From contig CAWJFP010000004.1 in NCBI GenBank assembly GCA_963842155.1, forward strand, positions 1 through 64,000: 64,000 bases of DNA, in the 5' to 3' direction. The DNA is from CAWJFP01 sp963842155 (GTDB lineage: Bacteria; Pseudomonadota; Alphaproteobacteria; JACZXZ01). The translations under genes and the position numbers were made by a program. Of this stretch, positions 53,790 to 62,766 are shown piece after piece. The number at the start of each line of letters is the position of its first letter. The first letter of the stretch is position 1. The notes beneath the pieces are model-generated. The model worked only from the letters and a program-made list of their open reading frames with translations. It had not been told where the DNA came from and searched no databases.

Positions 53790-54140
53790 ATGCAGTACCT
53801 TTTGCTCATTTACGACAACGAAGCCGAGATGGCAAAGCGCGGCGACGCGGGGAAGAACGCCATGATGAACGAATATGGCGCCTTCACCCAGTCCATCATC
53901 AAGGGCGGCCAGTTCAAGGCCGGCGACGCGTTGCAGCCGACCTCGACCGCCACCACGGTGCGGGTGCGCGGCGGCAAGACGCTGACCACGGACGGGCCGT
54001 TCGCCGAGACGCGCGAGCAACTCGGAGGCTACTATCTCATCGAGGCCAAGAACCTCGACGAGGCGACCGCCATCGCGGCTCGGGTGCCGTCGGCGAAGTT
54101 CGGCTCGATCGAGGTTCGGCCGGTGATGATCTACGGGTGA
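53790..54140 (+). CDS. YCII-related domain protein
   Basis: 116 residues starting MQYLLLIYDNEAEMAKRG. GPFAETREQLGGYYLIEAKN and the C-terminal RPVMIYG are typical of the YCII family fused or paired with ECF sigma factors. The ATG has GGGAG 9 bases upstream; the longer frame from 53595 is not supported. The gene overlaps the start region of the sigma factor. Function is unproven. Confidence 0.88.
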   Translation: MQYLLLIYDNEAEMAKRGDAGKNAMMNEYGAFTQSIIKGGQFKAGDALQPTSTATTVRVRGGKTLTTDGPFAETREQLGGYYLIEAKNLDEATAIAARVPSAKFGSIEVRPVMIYG

Positions 54141-54193
54141 CCGCGGCGGCGCGAGGCGTCCTGGCGGGCCGCTCGTCGCGGATGGACGGCCTC

Positions 54194-55441
54194 ATGAGCG
54201 CAAGCGGAATGGACGATCTCTTTCGCCGGGAGGCGGGTCGCGTCCTTGCGACGCTGATCCGCCTCGTCGGCGATTTCGAGCTGGCCGAGGAAGGCTTGCA
54301 GGAGGCCTTCGCGGCCGCCCTCGAGCAATGGCCCGCGCAAGGCACCCCCGCCAATCCGCGCGCCTGGCTCGTCAAGGTCGGCCGGCATAAGGCGATCGAC
54401 CGGCTGCGCCGTCAAATCCTCTTTCGCGCGAAGCGCCAGGAGTTCGGCGAGGACGCCGCGATCGCGCGGCAGATCTCCCCGCCGACGAGGACGAGGAGGA
54501 AGACGGCGTCTTCGGCGACGACATGCTGCGGCTCGTTTTCACCTGCTGCCATCCGGCGCTCAACATGGAGGCGCGCGTGGCGCTCACCTTGCGCGCCGTC
54601 TGCGGCCTCGCCACCGAGGCAGTCGCGCGGGCCTTCCTCGTCGCCGAGGAGACCATGGCGCAGCGGCTGGTGCGCGCGAAGAAGAAGATCCGCGCGGCGA
54701 AAATTCCCTACGAGACGCCATCGCCGCCGATGCTCGACGAGCGCGTCGAGGGCGTGCTCGCCGTCATCTATCTTGTCTTCACCGAGGGCTATGCCGGCGA
54801 CCGTGGGCGCCGAGCCGACGCGCGGCGAGCTCTCGCGCGAGGCGATCCGCCTCGGCCGCCTCCTGGCCGAGCTGCTGCCGGAGCGGCCGGCGATCCAGGG
54901 GCTCTTGGCCCTCATGCTGCTGCATGATTCGCGGCGCAAGGCGCGCTCGACGCCCGACGGCGACATTGTTCTGCTCGAGGATCAGGACCGCGCGCTGTGG
55001 GACCGGGCCGAGATCGACGAGGGGCTCGCGCTGGTCGAGCGCGCACTGCGCGCGCCGGGGCGACCTGGCTCCTACGCCGTGCAGGCCGCGATCGCCGCGC
55101 TGCATGCCAGGGCGGAACGTCACGAAGCGACCGACTGGCCGCAGATCGTCGGGCTCTACGAGGTGCTGCTGCGCATCCATCCCTCGCCGGTGATCGAACT
55201 CAACCACGCCGTCGCGGTCGCGATGATCGATGGCCCGGCGCGGGCGCTCGCCCTTCTCGACGCGCTCGAGGCGCGCGGCGGGCTCGATCTCTATCACTTG
55301 CTCCCGGCGGCGCGCGCCGACCTCCTGCGGCGTATGGGACGCCGCGATGAGGCGCGCAAGGCCTATAGCGCCGCCCTCGCCCTCGCCAAGCTCGCCCCTG
55401 AACGACGGCTGCTCGCCAGGCGGTTAGAGGAGCTGGAGTGA
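54194..55441 (+). CDS. ECF-type RNA polymerase sigma factor of the YCII-linked group (two indels)
   Basis: About 415 residues. The region-2 part is MDDLFRREAGRVLATLIRLV, with NPRAWLVKVGRHKAIDRLRR; region 4 is CGLATEAVARAFLVAEETMA, with LVRAKKKI. A long C-terminal SnoaL/TPR-like extension (DUF6596) has VIYLVFTEGYA, then ELSREAIRLGRLL and VIELNHAVAVAMIDGPARAL. A deleted C at 54477-54480 and an added G at 54796-54797 shift the frame and then restore it; the family sequence is continuous when both are undone. An earlier GTG at 54137 overlaps the YCII stop. Confidence 0.85.
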   Translation: MSASGMDDLFRREAGRVLATLIRLVGDFELAEEGLQEAFAAALEQWPAQGTPANPRAWLVKVGRHKAIDRLRRQILFRAKRQEFGEDAAIARQISPPTRTRRKTASSATTCCGSFSPAAIRRSTWRRAWRSPCAPSAASPPRQSRGPSSSPRRPWRSGWCARRRRSARRKFPTRRHRRRCSTSASRACSPSSILSSPRAMPATVGAEPTRGELSREAIRLGRLLAELLPERPAIQGLLALMLLHDSRRKARSTPDGDIVLLEDQDRALWDRAEIDEGLALVERALRAPGRPGSYAVQAAIAALHARAERHEATDWPQIVGLYEVLLRIHPSPVIELNHAVAVAMIDGPARALALLDALEARGGLDLYHLLPAARADLLRRMGRRDEARKAYSAALALAKLAPERRLLARRLEELE

Positions 55442-55501
55442 CGGAAAGGAGAGATTGGCGCCGCGCCGGCGCCTCCGCCGAATTCGCGGAAATCGCATTC
55501 T

Positions 55502-57062
55502 TCAGCCACGCGGGGGCGGACAGCCGAATTCGGCGCCGGAGACATATGCCGGTGCCGGCCGCGTGCCCGACGACGGCAGCGCCGCCATCAGCCGCGCGTC
55601 ACGGCCATAGATGTCGTCGCGAAATTCGAGCCTGCCGTCATCATCGACGAATACGGTCCAATAGGCGAACACCACCGGCGGGCCATTCGCAAGATCGATC
55701 CTGAGCGTGGCGCCGTCCGCGATCATCGCGTCGATGCGCTCGCGCGACCAATTCTGATCGTCCTTCAACAGCACCAAGGCGAGATCGAGCGGCTTTTCGA
55801 GACGCACGCAGCCATGGCTGCGCGCGCGGTCGTCTAGCGCGAACAGCGCCCGCGCCGGCGTGTCATGCATGTAGACCGAGAAGGGGTTGGGGAAATCGAA
55901 CTTGATGCGGCCCAAGGCGTTCTTGGATCCCGGCGCCTGCACGAGCTGGGCGCCGACCCAATGCATGTCATTCTGTTCGAGATAGTCGGGGTGCCGTGCG
56001 AGTTTTGGCAGGATTTCGATATTCACGATCGAGGTCGGGATCACCCAAGGCGGATTGAGCAGGATGGCCTGCAGCTTGGAGCTGATCAGCATCGGCGAAT
56101 GGTGCCGGCGATCGCCGACCACCGCGCGCATGGCAAGAATGCTGCGGCTATCCTGGAACAAGCTCGCGGTTGCCGCTGCGACGTTGACCTCGATCCGCAG
56201 TCGGCGGCAGGACATGCCCGAAATAGCGCCACCGCTCCAGGTTCGCCAGAATTTGCTCGAGCCGGTCATGGTCCGAGACATTCAGCGCGGCGAGCGTAGC
56301 GCGTCCGACCCGTCGGTCGGGGGAAATGCCGTGCCGTTGCTGGAAGGAAGCCACCGCCTTTTTGGTCGCGGCATCGAAATCGAGCACCGGATTCGGGTCC
56401 TTCAAATCCCCTTCGGCCAGCAGCCGCTCCTTGAGAAGCGGAATGCGCGGATCGGGCCTGCCGATTTTCAGCGTCGGCCCCCCGGGAATCGCCTTCCATT
56501 CGGCACGGCCGATCTTGTCGCGATAGGACGCCAGCGCATTCAGCAAGCGCGCATATTGCGGGTCGGCCGGTGCGAGACCGGCGAGCCAGGGGCCCAGCCT
56601 TCTTTCGCCCAGCGCCTGCGCCAATTGGCCGACAAGGTCGATCGCGGGGCGCGGAACGTCGACATCGTTCGAGAGGGTCGCGAGATCGATTTGTCCCATC
56701 GCCATGTCGTGCGCATAGCGCAGGGCCATTGCCGTCGAGAACAAGTCGCGGGCCGCGACGGCTTGCGTCTTGAGCGCATCGATATTATAGCGCGCGGCAT
56801 CGAGACCCTGGTCGCCCGCATGCGAGAGCGCCGTTTGCAGCGCGGCGATCTGATCGTCCGACCAAGCGCAATCCGCGCCGCGGTCGCGATAGAACAAACG
56901 CAGCAGGTCGCGCTCGCGCGGCTCCAGCATCAGGCTCGCCGCGGCCTGATTTTCCGCGATCAGCGGATTGGTGCAGGGAGATTGCGCGCGCGCCGGCGCG
57001 CCCGCGAGCGACAAAAGCAGCGCGATCGGCGTGACGAGGCGATGGTACGATCGCGCGCCCAC
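55502..57062 (-). CDS. L,D-transpeptidase with peptidoglycan-binding domain (frameshifted)
   Basis: About 520 residues when repaired, YcbB (LdtD)-like in layout. Signal peptide (LLLSLAGAPARAQ), a scaffold domain (about 30-180), a PGB_1 domain (AATKKAVASFQQRHGISPDR) and a YkuD catalytic domain with SVYMHDTPARALFAL and SHGCVRLEKPLDLA, where Cys is the nucleophile. The frame breaks at about 56195-56205 after YFGHVLPPT; RIEVNVAAATASLFQ continues in the other frame. It would make 3-3 cross-links in the periplasm. It converges with the sigma factor. Confidence 0.88.
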
Positions 57063-57088
57063 GGCGCTCTCCGTTAAATGGTCTTGGT

Positions 57089-58441
57089 CTAGATCGCGCG
57101 GGCGTGCCGGCCGGCGGAGCGGTCGAGGTAACTATCGAAGAGCGCGGCGACGACGCGAACGAGCATTCGGCACTCCTCGACGATCTCGATGCGGTCGCCT
57201 TCGAGCCGAACGACGCTTTGCCGCGCGAGCTCCTGCAGCGCGCTCCGTTCCGGCGCGAAGCAGGCGCTGCCCGCTCCATGTCGCGCGGCAATCTCGCCGA
57301 GATCGGCGGCGAGGTAGCACATCAGCTGATCGATGACGTCGCGGCGGAGCCGGTCGTCGCCGTCCAGCGCCACGCCGCGGGCGGTAGCGAGGCGTCCCGC
57401 GCCCGCCGCGTCGCCATAAGCGCCGATGAGCGGCGTGTTCTGGAGATAGCCCTGGGGCAAAGCGGAGATCGCCGAGGCGCCGAAGCCGATCAGCGCCGCC
57501 GAGGGATCGGTGGTGTAGCCCTGGAAGTTGCGCCGCAGCCGCTTGGCTGCGAAGGCGCGCGCGAGCTCGTCCGCAGGACGGGCGAAATGATCGAGGCCGA
57601 TAGCAACATAGCCCGCGCCCCGCAGGGCATCGGCGATCGCATCGGCCTGGGCATGGCGCTCGGCCGCGCCGGGCAGCGCCGCCGCGTCGATGCGCTGCTG
57701 ATGACGCTTCATGGCCGGCACATGGGCGTAGCCGAAGACGGCGAGCCGGTCGGGTGCCAGGGTCAAGGCGCGTTCCACCGTATCGCTGCAGGAAGCGACG
57801 GTCTGATGCGGCAATCCATAGATTATGTCGAAATTGATCCGGGCGACGCCGGCGCCGCGCAAGAGATCGACGGCGCGCTCTGTCGCCGCGAAGCTCTAAA
57901 TCCGGTTGATCGCCTCCTGCACGACGGGATCGAAGGATTGGACGCCGAGACTGGCGCGGGTAATGCCTTCCTCCCCGAACGCCGTTGCCATCTCGGGGGT
58001 CAACCGGCGCGGATCGATCTCGACGGCGAGCTCGGCCTCGTCGGCGACGGCGAAGCGGCGCCGGATCGACCCCATGACCCGGCGAAAGCGCTCGGGTCCG
58101 ATGATGGTAGGGGTCCCGCCGCCCCAATGCAGATGCGCGACGCGGCGCCTGCCCGGCAGGAGATCGGCGACGGCGTGGATTTCGCGCTCCAACGCGTCGA
58201 TGTAGCGGGCGATCGGTTCGTCATGCCCCGCCACCTTGGTGTGGCAGCCGCAATACCAGCAGAGCGCACTGCAGAACGGCACATGCAGGTAAAGCGAGAG
58301 CTCGGTTTCGGGGGCGAGGGAAGCGAGCCAGGCTTGGCAGTCGCGCGCGCCGACGGCCGTGCCGAAGTGCGGCGCCGTCGGGTAGCTGGTGTAGCGCGGG
58401 ATGCGCTCGTCCGCGAAGCGCCGGATGAGAGCCGCGTCCAT
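57089..58441 (-). pseudogene. hemN: Oxygen-independent coproporphyrinogen III oxidase with one in-frame amber codon
   Basis: Radical-SAM enzyme of anaerobic heme synthesis. ATG at 58441 (MDAALIRRFADERIPRYTSY). The radical-SAM cluster is HVPFCSALCWYCGCHTKV, then WGGGTPTI and SLGVQSFDPVVQEAINRI. Then comes TAG (57898-57896) where a Gln is expected, and the same frame continues with SFAATERAVDLLRGAG, FDIIYGLPHQTV and NFQGYTTDPSAALIGFG to the end. About 450 residues in all. The single stop is either a C-to-T change (a nonsense mutation) or a sequence error. An FNR box lies upstream. Confidence 0.87.
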
Positions 58442-58445
58442 CGTC

Positions 58446-58556
58446 TCAGGCCGCCGACCCGCAGCCTGTCGCTGCGATAGGCGAGCGCCGGGCATCGTCG
58501 AGCGGCGCATGGCGGAAGACCGAGCGACGGAAGACGGAGAGATCGAGCGGGTCCAT
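58446..58556 (-). CDS. Small open frame upstream of hemN
   Basis: 36 codons: MDPLDLSVFRRSVFRHAPL then DDARRSPIAATGCGSAA. AAAGGAG lies about 11 bases before the ATG, and the stop is four bases before the hemN start, so it would be translated with hemN. It lies 53 bases downstream of the FNR box. No family recognised; it could be a leader peptide, a small protein or a chance frame. Confidence 0.35.
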   Translation of the reverse strand: MDPLDLSVFRRSVFRHAPLDDARRSPIAATGCGSAA

Positions 58557-58609
58557 GATGCCGGCAGCTCCTTTGCCTCGCTTCATAGACCTGGCGGCAT
58601 CGCTCCTTG

Positions 58610-58623
58610 TTGATCTACATCAA
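58610..58623. promoter_or_regulatory. FNR/FixK-type binding site
   Basis: TTGATCTACATCAA is a perfect TTGAT-N4-ATCAA palindrome, the consensus for FNR, Anr and FixK activators. It lies 169 bases before the hemN start and 54 before the small upstream frame. hemN is a classic FNR/FixK target, so low-oxygen induction is expected. Confidence 0.8.
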
Positions 58624-58750
58624 AAGCCGCGGCGCCGTCCGGCGGAAGCATTCCAGCTCGCGCCGCATCCGATACGGGAGCGCCGCCACCTGGCGAGAAA
58701 GACGCTTATCGATCCACTCGGCGCTCCGTCTTCTCGCCAGGCATTGCGGG

Positions 58751-59817
58751 CTACTCGGTCTTCGGCTTCTCCTCGGCCGGCTTTTCGGCAGGTTTGGCCG
58801 CTGGTGCGGGTGCAGGTTTCGCCGCAGGAGCCGGTGCTGGTTTCGCCGCCGGTGCCGGTTTAGCCGCCGGAGCCGGTGCAGGTTTCGCCGCCGGTGTCGC
58901 GGCGGGCTTGGCCATGGGTGTCGCGGCGGGCTTGGCCGCGGGTGTCGCGGCGGGCTTCGCCGCCGGAGTCGCCGTAGGCTTGGTAGCCGGCTTAGCTTCT
59001 GGCGTCGTCGCCGGCTTGGCGGCCGGTGTCGTCGCCGGTTTGGCCGCCGGTGTCGCTGCAGGCTGGCCGCCGGAGTCGCGGCGGGCTTCTTCGGCGGGGC
59101 ACCGGCTGCCTTGGCGGGCACGACGCCTTTGCCGCTCAACTCGCCCGGCTTGGCGGTCGCGGCCACGGCAGGCTTGCCATGGTTCGCGGAGTAGTGCAAC
59201 GCCGGGGTGGTTGCGGCGACATGCTCGTGCTGGGTTTGCGCCGCGGTCGCCGGCACATGCTGCCCCTGCGCCGCGCGTTCCTCTTCCGCCGTCGGCCGAC
59301 GCGTCACGCCGCCCGGACCATTGAAGCTGGTGCGGGCCGTGTTGGAGACATGGACCTGCTGGATATAGACATTATGGACGATGCTGGGGTCGATGTGGTT
59401 GTACGCCCGGTTATAGGCGAACACCCCGCCTTCCCAACGCCCGCCATAATAACCCGCTCCGGTATAGCCGAAGCCGTAATTGATGCCGCCGTAAAAGCCG
59501 ACTTGCGGCCCCCAATAGCCGGCGTTCCAGACGTAGTTGCCGTCCACGAAGCCCCAATAGCCGGGCGTCCATAACAGGCCCACCTGGGGCGGCTCGACCC
59601 ACGTGCCGGGCACCCAGTAATAATCCCCATCGGCCCAGGCCCAATAACCGGGGATCCAGAGATAGCCCGGCGCCGGTATGACCGGCTGTTCATAGACCGG
59701 GAGCCCCGGCGGCGCCAGGTTGATGCTGATGCCGATGCCTTGCGCATGCGAGACGAGCGGTGCTCCCAACGTCGCCAACGCCAGGAGAGCCGGAACGATA
59801 TAGCGAACGAGGCGCAT
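58751..59817 (-). CDS. YXWGXW-type secreted protein with K-P-A repeat tail (frameshifted)
   Basis: About 355 residues from ATG at 59817. Signal peptide (MRLVRYIVPALLALATLG), then repeated Trp/Tyr/Gly units such as GYLWIPGYWAWADGDYYWVPG and GLLWTPGYWGFVDGNYVWN cut short by length, typical of YXWGXW-repeat proteins. A Q/H/T linker follows, then a long tail of (KPAATPAA)-like repeats ending AEKPAEEKPKTE at the TAG at 58751-58753. The frame breaks at about 59062, where one A is missing in the repeat. The aromatic part may bind carbohydrate or the wall; that is inference. Confidence 0.75.
58770..59080 (-). repeat. Low-complexity coding repeat (K-P-A-A/T-P)
   Basis: Degenerate short units of 12-24 bases repeated about 18 times encode alternating KPA and A(A/T/P)P blocks in the tail of the YXWGXW-type protein. 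Such DNA is prone to slippage, and one base is missing at about 59062. Confidence 0.75.
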
Positions 59818-60174
59818 GATTACCCCTCTTCGATTTTGTCGGGTGGTTATGGAAGACATCTTCAGGACAGCATAGACGGCCCGCGCCGGGTGGGCAATTC
59901 CATGATTGCGGAGTGTAGTTAGCTCGTGATCTGTCCGGTTTTAGATTTGCTCCAAAGAGGGGGCAAGGATGGACCGGACGAGAGTTCACGAGGGAGTGTG
60001 ACGGATGCGATTCCCGGTGCGCTTACTAATGAAATCAGTTGCTTACGTCTTGCTTATCCGGAACGGGTGGGGTGCGGTGGCTTCTCCCCGGCGGCGATGA
60101 AATATTCTAGCTGGCGCAGCGTATATCGCATCGTCGCTCCCGGCACCCGATGCATCCGGCCATCTTGGCGTGGC
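59818..60174. other. Intergenic region, no supported gene
   Basis: 357 bases, lower in GC than its surroundings, between the YXWGXW-type gene (its upstream side) and the end of the DUF1028 gene. It must hold the promoter of the former. A plus-strand frame (59926-60213) has no similarity I recognise. It may contain remnants of mobile DNA, but I see no terminal repeats. Confidence 0.4.
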
Positions 60175-60849
60175 TCAGCGGTCTCCCGGAACGCCGTAAC
60201 TCGGGGCCAATGACGGATTCAAGGCGCGGGTAACATAATCGTCAAGCTGCGGCTTATAGATGCTCCAGAGTGCGGAGAGCGCCTGGATCGGGCATCCCTC
60301 CGTCCAGTCGACGCGGAGATCGGCGACCGGCCAACTTACCTCTCGCACCAGTTGCATTCCCGCGGACCGCACGGGGCCCACCTCGCCCCCGGCCGCGACG
60401 GCCGCTTGCATCGCCGCGAGCAAACGGTCTCCCAGATCTCCGCGCGACGCCTTGAAGGCGTCGGCCATCGCTTGCGGGACCCGCCGGTCCGCCAGAAGGT
60501 TGCCGGCACAGGCCAGGTTCTCGTCCTTCGCCTCCGCCCAAGTGCCAAGGACTTGCTCGCCGGAATGGATCGCGGATCGGCCTGCCGCATCGACTACCAG
60601 CAGCTGCCGGAACGCCATGTAGGGCGAGGAGGCGCGAAGAACATCGATCGCCTGCGTCGCCGCCGCTCCCAGGCTCATCAAGTCGAGCGCCTTCGTCCCG
60701 AGCGTGGGATCGGTGATGTTCTGGCTTGCGGCCGCGCCCACGCCCGCTCGCGCAAATGCGCAGCGGGCCGCTACCGCGGGGGAGGAGGACGAGACGGCAA
60801 CCCCGAACATGCCGGTCTCCGCGCAGCGGGCGACGATCGAGAAGGTCAC
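60175..60849 (-). CDS. DUF1028 family protein
   Basis: 224 residues. GTG start at 60849, overlapping the RidA stop by four bases. It opens VTFSIVARCAETGMFGVAVS with SSPAVAARCAFARAGVGA, then ASQNITDPTLG and GNLLADRRVPQAM, which define DUF1028, an Ntn-hydrolase-like family of unknown substrate that is often next to RidA and M20 peptidase genes. Probably a hydrolase of an amide or imine compound in a catabolic operon; inference from context. Confidence 0.88.
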   Translation of the reverse strand: MTFSIVARCAETGMFGVAVSSSSPAVAARCAFARAGVGAAASQNITDPTLGTKALDLMSLGAAATQAIDVLRASSPYMAFRQLLVVDAAGRSAIHSGEQVLGTWAEAKDENLACAGNLLADRRVPQAMADAFKASRGDLGDRLLAAMQAAVAAGGEVGPVRSAGMQLVREVSWPVADLRVDWTEGCPIQALSALWSIYKPQLDDYVTRALNPSLAPSYGVPGDR

Positions 60850-61271
60850 GCTGCGTCGTCCGGAATTACGGCGGTCGCCTCCACCTCGACGACCCACTCC
60901 GGCCGCGCCAAGCCCGTGATCACGATCCCGGTGGAGACCGGGTAGACGCCCTTCAACCATCTGCCGATGACGCGATAGACCGGCTCGCGATAGCGCGGAT
61001 CGGTGATGTAGACGACGATCCTGCAGATATGCTCGACGGTCGAGCCGGCTTCCTTCAGCAGCATGTCGATATTGGCCATCGCCATCTCGGCCTGACCGGC
61101 GGCATCGCCGATTGCGACGCTCGCCGAGGTATCGAGATTTTGCCCAACTTGCCCGCGCACAAAGACCATCGTTCCCCTCGCGACGACAGTTTGGCACAAG
61201 TCGTTGTCCAGCGCCTGCTCGGGATAGGTCGTTTTCGTATTGAACTTACGAATGCGCGTGTGAACGGTCAT
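60846..61271 (-). CDS. RidA-family (YjgF/UK114) protein
   Basis: 141 residues, MTVHTRIRKFNTKTTYPEQA. GQVGQNLDTSASVAIGDAAG, NIDMLLKEAGSTVEHI and ITDPRYREPVYRVIGRWLKG match the RidA-like trimer fold. ARPEWVVEVEATAVIP carries the usual VEIEA-like end, with Glu present, but the Arg of the deaminase site is not clearly placed, so 2-aminoacrylate deaminase activity is uncertain. It lies 58 bases after the M20 deacetylase gene, within a minus-strand operon. Confidence 0.9.
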   Translation of the reverse strand: MTVHTRIRKFNTKTTYPEQALDNDLCQTVVARGTMVFVRGQVGQNLDTSASVAIGDAAGQAEMAMANIDMLLKEAGSTVEHICRIVVYITDPRYREPVYRVIGRWLKGVYPVSTGIVITGLARPEWVVEVEATAVIPDDAA

Positions 61272-61329
61272 GGGCCCTTCTCTGGGTCAGGAATGACGCG
61301 TCGGTACCTCGCCGCAATAAGGCTTCCCC

Positions 61330-62478
61330 CTAGGCTGCAATCTGCTCGAGCAGGCGATCCATCATCCGATCGCAAGCGGCAAGCTGATCAAGCGATACAT
61401 ATTCGTCGGGCTTGTGCCCCTGCGCCATGGAGCCCGGCCCGCAGACGACGGTCGGCACGCCCAGCCGGTCGGAGAATAATCCGCCTTCCGTGCCGAATGC
61501 TATCTTCAGCGTTGCCGGATCTTCGACCAGCTTACGCAAGAACGCCACGACCTCCGCCGTCTCGGCGGTGGCGAGGCCCGGATAGGCATTGACGACATCC
61601 ACCTCGATCCGCGCCTGCGGAAAGCGGCCGGCTTCGGCGGCAGAGATTGCAGCCGCATCCTCGATAATGCCCGCGAGCAAGTCGTTGGGATCGTCCGCCG
61701 CCACATTGCGGATCTCGAAGTCCACCGTGCAGCGGCCAGGGACGATGTTCAGCGCCGTGCCGCCGTCGATGAGGCCGGCGTGAATGGTCGTATAGGGAAC
61801 GTCGTAGGAGGGGTCGCGCGGACCATTCCTGACCAGATCGGCTTGCCGCTCGCGCAGGCGGCCGACGAAGTCGCAGGCGAGGTGGATCGCATTGAGGGCG
61901 CTCGGCGTCAGGGCGGAATGTCCTTCCACCCCATAGCATGTCGCGCGCGCCGCCAGTTTGCCCTTGTGACCGGTCGCAATCCGCAATTCGGTCGGCTCAC
62001 CCACGAGGCAAAAGCGCGGACGCTGCGGCGCGGCAGCCAGGCGATCGATCAGCGAGCGCACGCCGATACAGCCGATTTCCTCGTCATGGCTGAAGGAAAG
62101 CTGAATCGGCATTGTCAGCCTGCGGCGCACCGCCCGGTCGACCAAGCTGAGGCAGGCGGCGAGGAACCCCTTCATGTCGGCCGTGCCGCGGCCATAGGCC
62201 TTGCCGTCGCGGAGCGCGAGGGAGAATGGGTCTCTGCTCCAGGACTGGCCTTCGACCGGCACGACATCGGTGTGGCCGGAGAGCATGATGCCCGGGACGT
62301 CCGCCGGCCCGATCGTGGCAAAGAGGTTGGCCTTGCGGCCCTCCTCGGCGAGGATCAATTCCGCCTCGACGCCTCGCTTGGCGAGGAAGCCATGCACGAA
62401 TGCAATCAGAGCGCGATTGGGGTCTCGGCTGACCGTCGCGAAAGAGATGAGGTTGTCGAGGATTTCGAGTGTTTGCAT
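61330..62478 (-). CDS. Acetylornithine deacetylase-like M20 metallohydrolase
   Basis: 382 residues. Zinc-site motifs: SGHTDVVPVEGQSW, YGRGTADMKGFLAACLS, and FSHDEEIGCIGVRSLI with the catalytic Glu. VGEPTELRIATGHKG and the dimerisation domain (VEGHSALTP) follow, and GTEGGLFSDRLGVP and GPGSMAQGHKPDEYV near the end. It closely resembles ArgE. The neighbours (RidA, DUF1028, divergent ABC binding protein) suggest a role in use of an N-acyl or amide compound rather than arginine synthesis. Confidence 0.9.
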   Translation of the reverse strand: MQTLEILDNLISFATVSRDPNRALIAFVHGFLAKRGVEAELILAEEGRKANLFATIGPADVPGIMLSGHTDVVPVEGQSWSRDPFSLALRDGKAYGRGTADMKGFLAACLSLVDRAVRRRLTMPIQLSFSHDEEIGCIGVRSLIDRLAAAPQRPRFCLVGEPTELRIATGHKGKLAARATCYGVEGHSALTPSALNAIHLACDFVGRLRERQADLVRNGPRDPSYDVPYTTIHAGLIDGGTALNIVPGRCTVDFEIRNVAADDPNDLLAGIIEDAAAISAAEAGRFPQARIEVDVVNAYPGLATAETAEVVAFLRKLVEDPATLKIAFGTEGGLFSDRLGVPTVVCGPGSMAQGHKPDEYVSLDQLAACDRMMDRLLEQIAA

Positions 62479-62766
62479 CGCTGTTCTCGGGATTGAAACA
62501 TTACCGCGCTACCCGCGTTGGCCAGCGCCTCCCGCGAAACGCTTCGTTGCCGAAATCTCAGCCAAACCCAATTGCGCGTCGCACTCTGCAACCTGTCGTC
62601 ATCCTCGCAGAATCCGGTCGTCCGGAACCAATAGCGCCATTGTAACCATCGATCAACCTGGATAGCATGTTTCAACCCAACGATGCTTGCGGTGCCTTGT
62701 TTCGGCAAAGAGCGACGCAACAATGACGGGCCACTCGGCCCAAACAGCAAAGACAGGAGGTGGCTT
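62479..62766. other. Divergent intergenic region
   Basis: 288 bases between the M20 deacetylase and the ABC binding protein, holding both promoters. GC is lower than in the genes. I see the Shine-Dalgarno of the binding protein and no clear operator. Confidence 0.4.

Larger units (their letters stand above)
58442..58750. other. Region between hemN and the YXWGXW-type gene
   Basis: 309 bases holding the small frame at 58446-58556 and the FNR box at 58610-58623. The rest, 58624-58750, carries a weak G/C-rich hairpin but no gene. Confidence 0.5.

Noticed and set aside
57896..57898. Amber codon in hemN read as pyrrolysine or another recoded residue
   Set aside because: No pyl genes or recoding element here; the family has Gln at this place and one C-to-T change explains it.
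58794..59324. Plus-strand Gly/Ala-repeat frame (AAGAGAGFAAG-like)
   Set aside because: It is the antisense of the K-P-A repeat tail of the YXWGXW-type gene; the minus strand has a signal peptide and conserved W/Y units.
59926..60213. Possible insertion-sequence remnant or 95-codon gene
   Set aside because: No transposase motif, no terminal inverted repeats and no target duplication that I can see.
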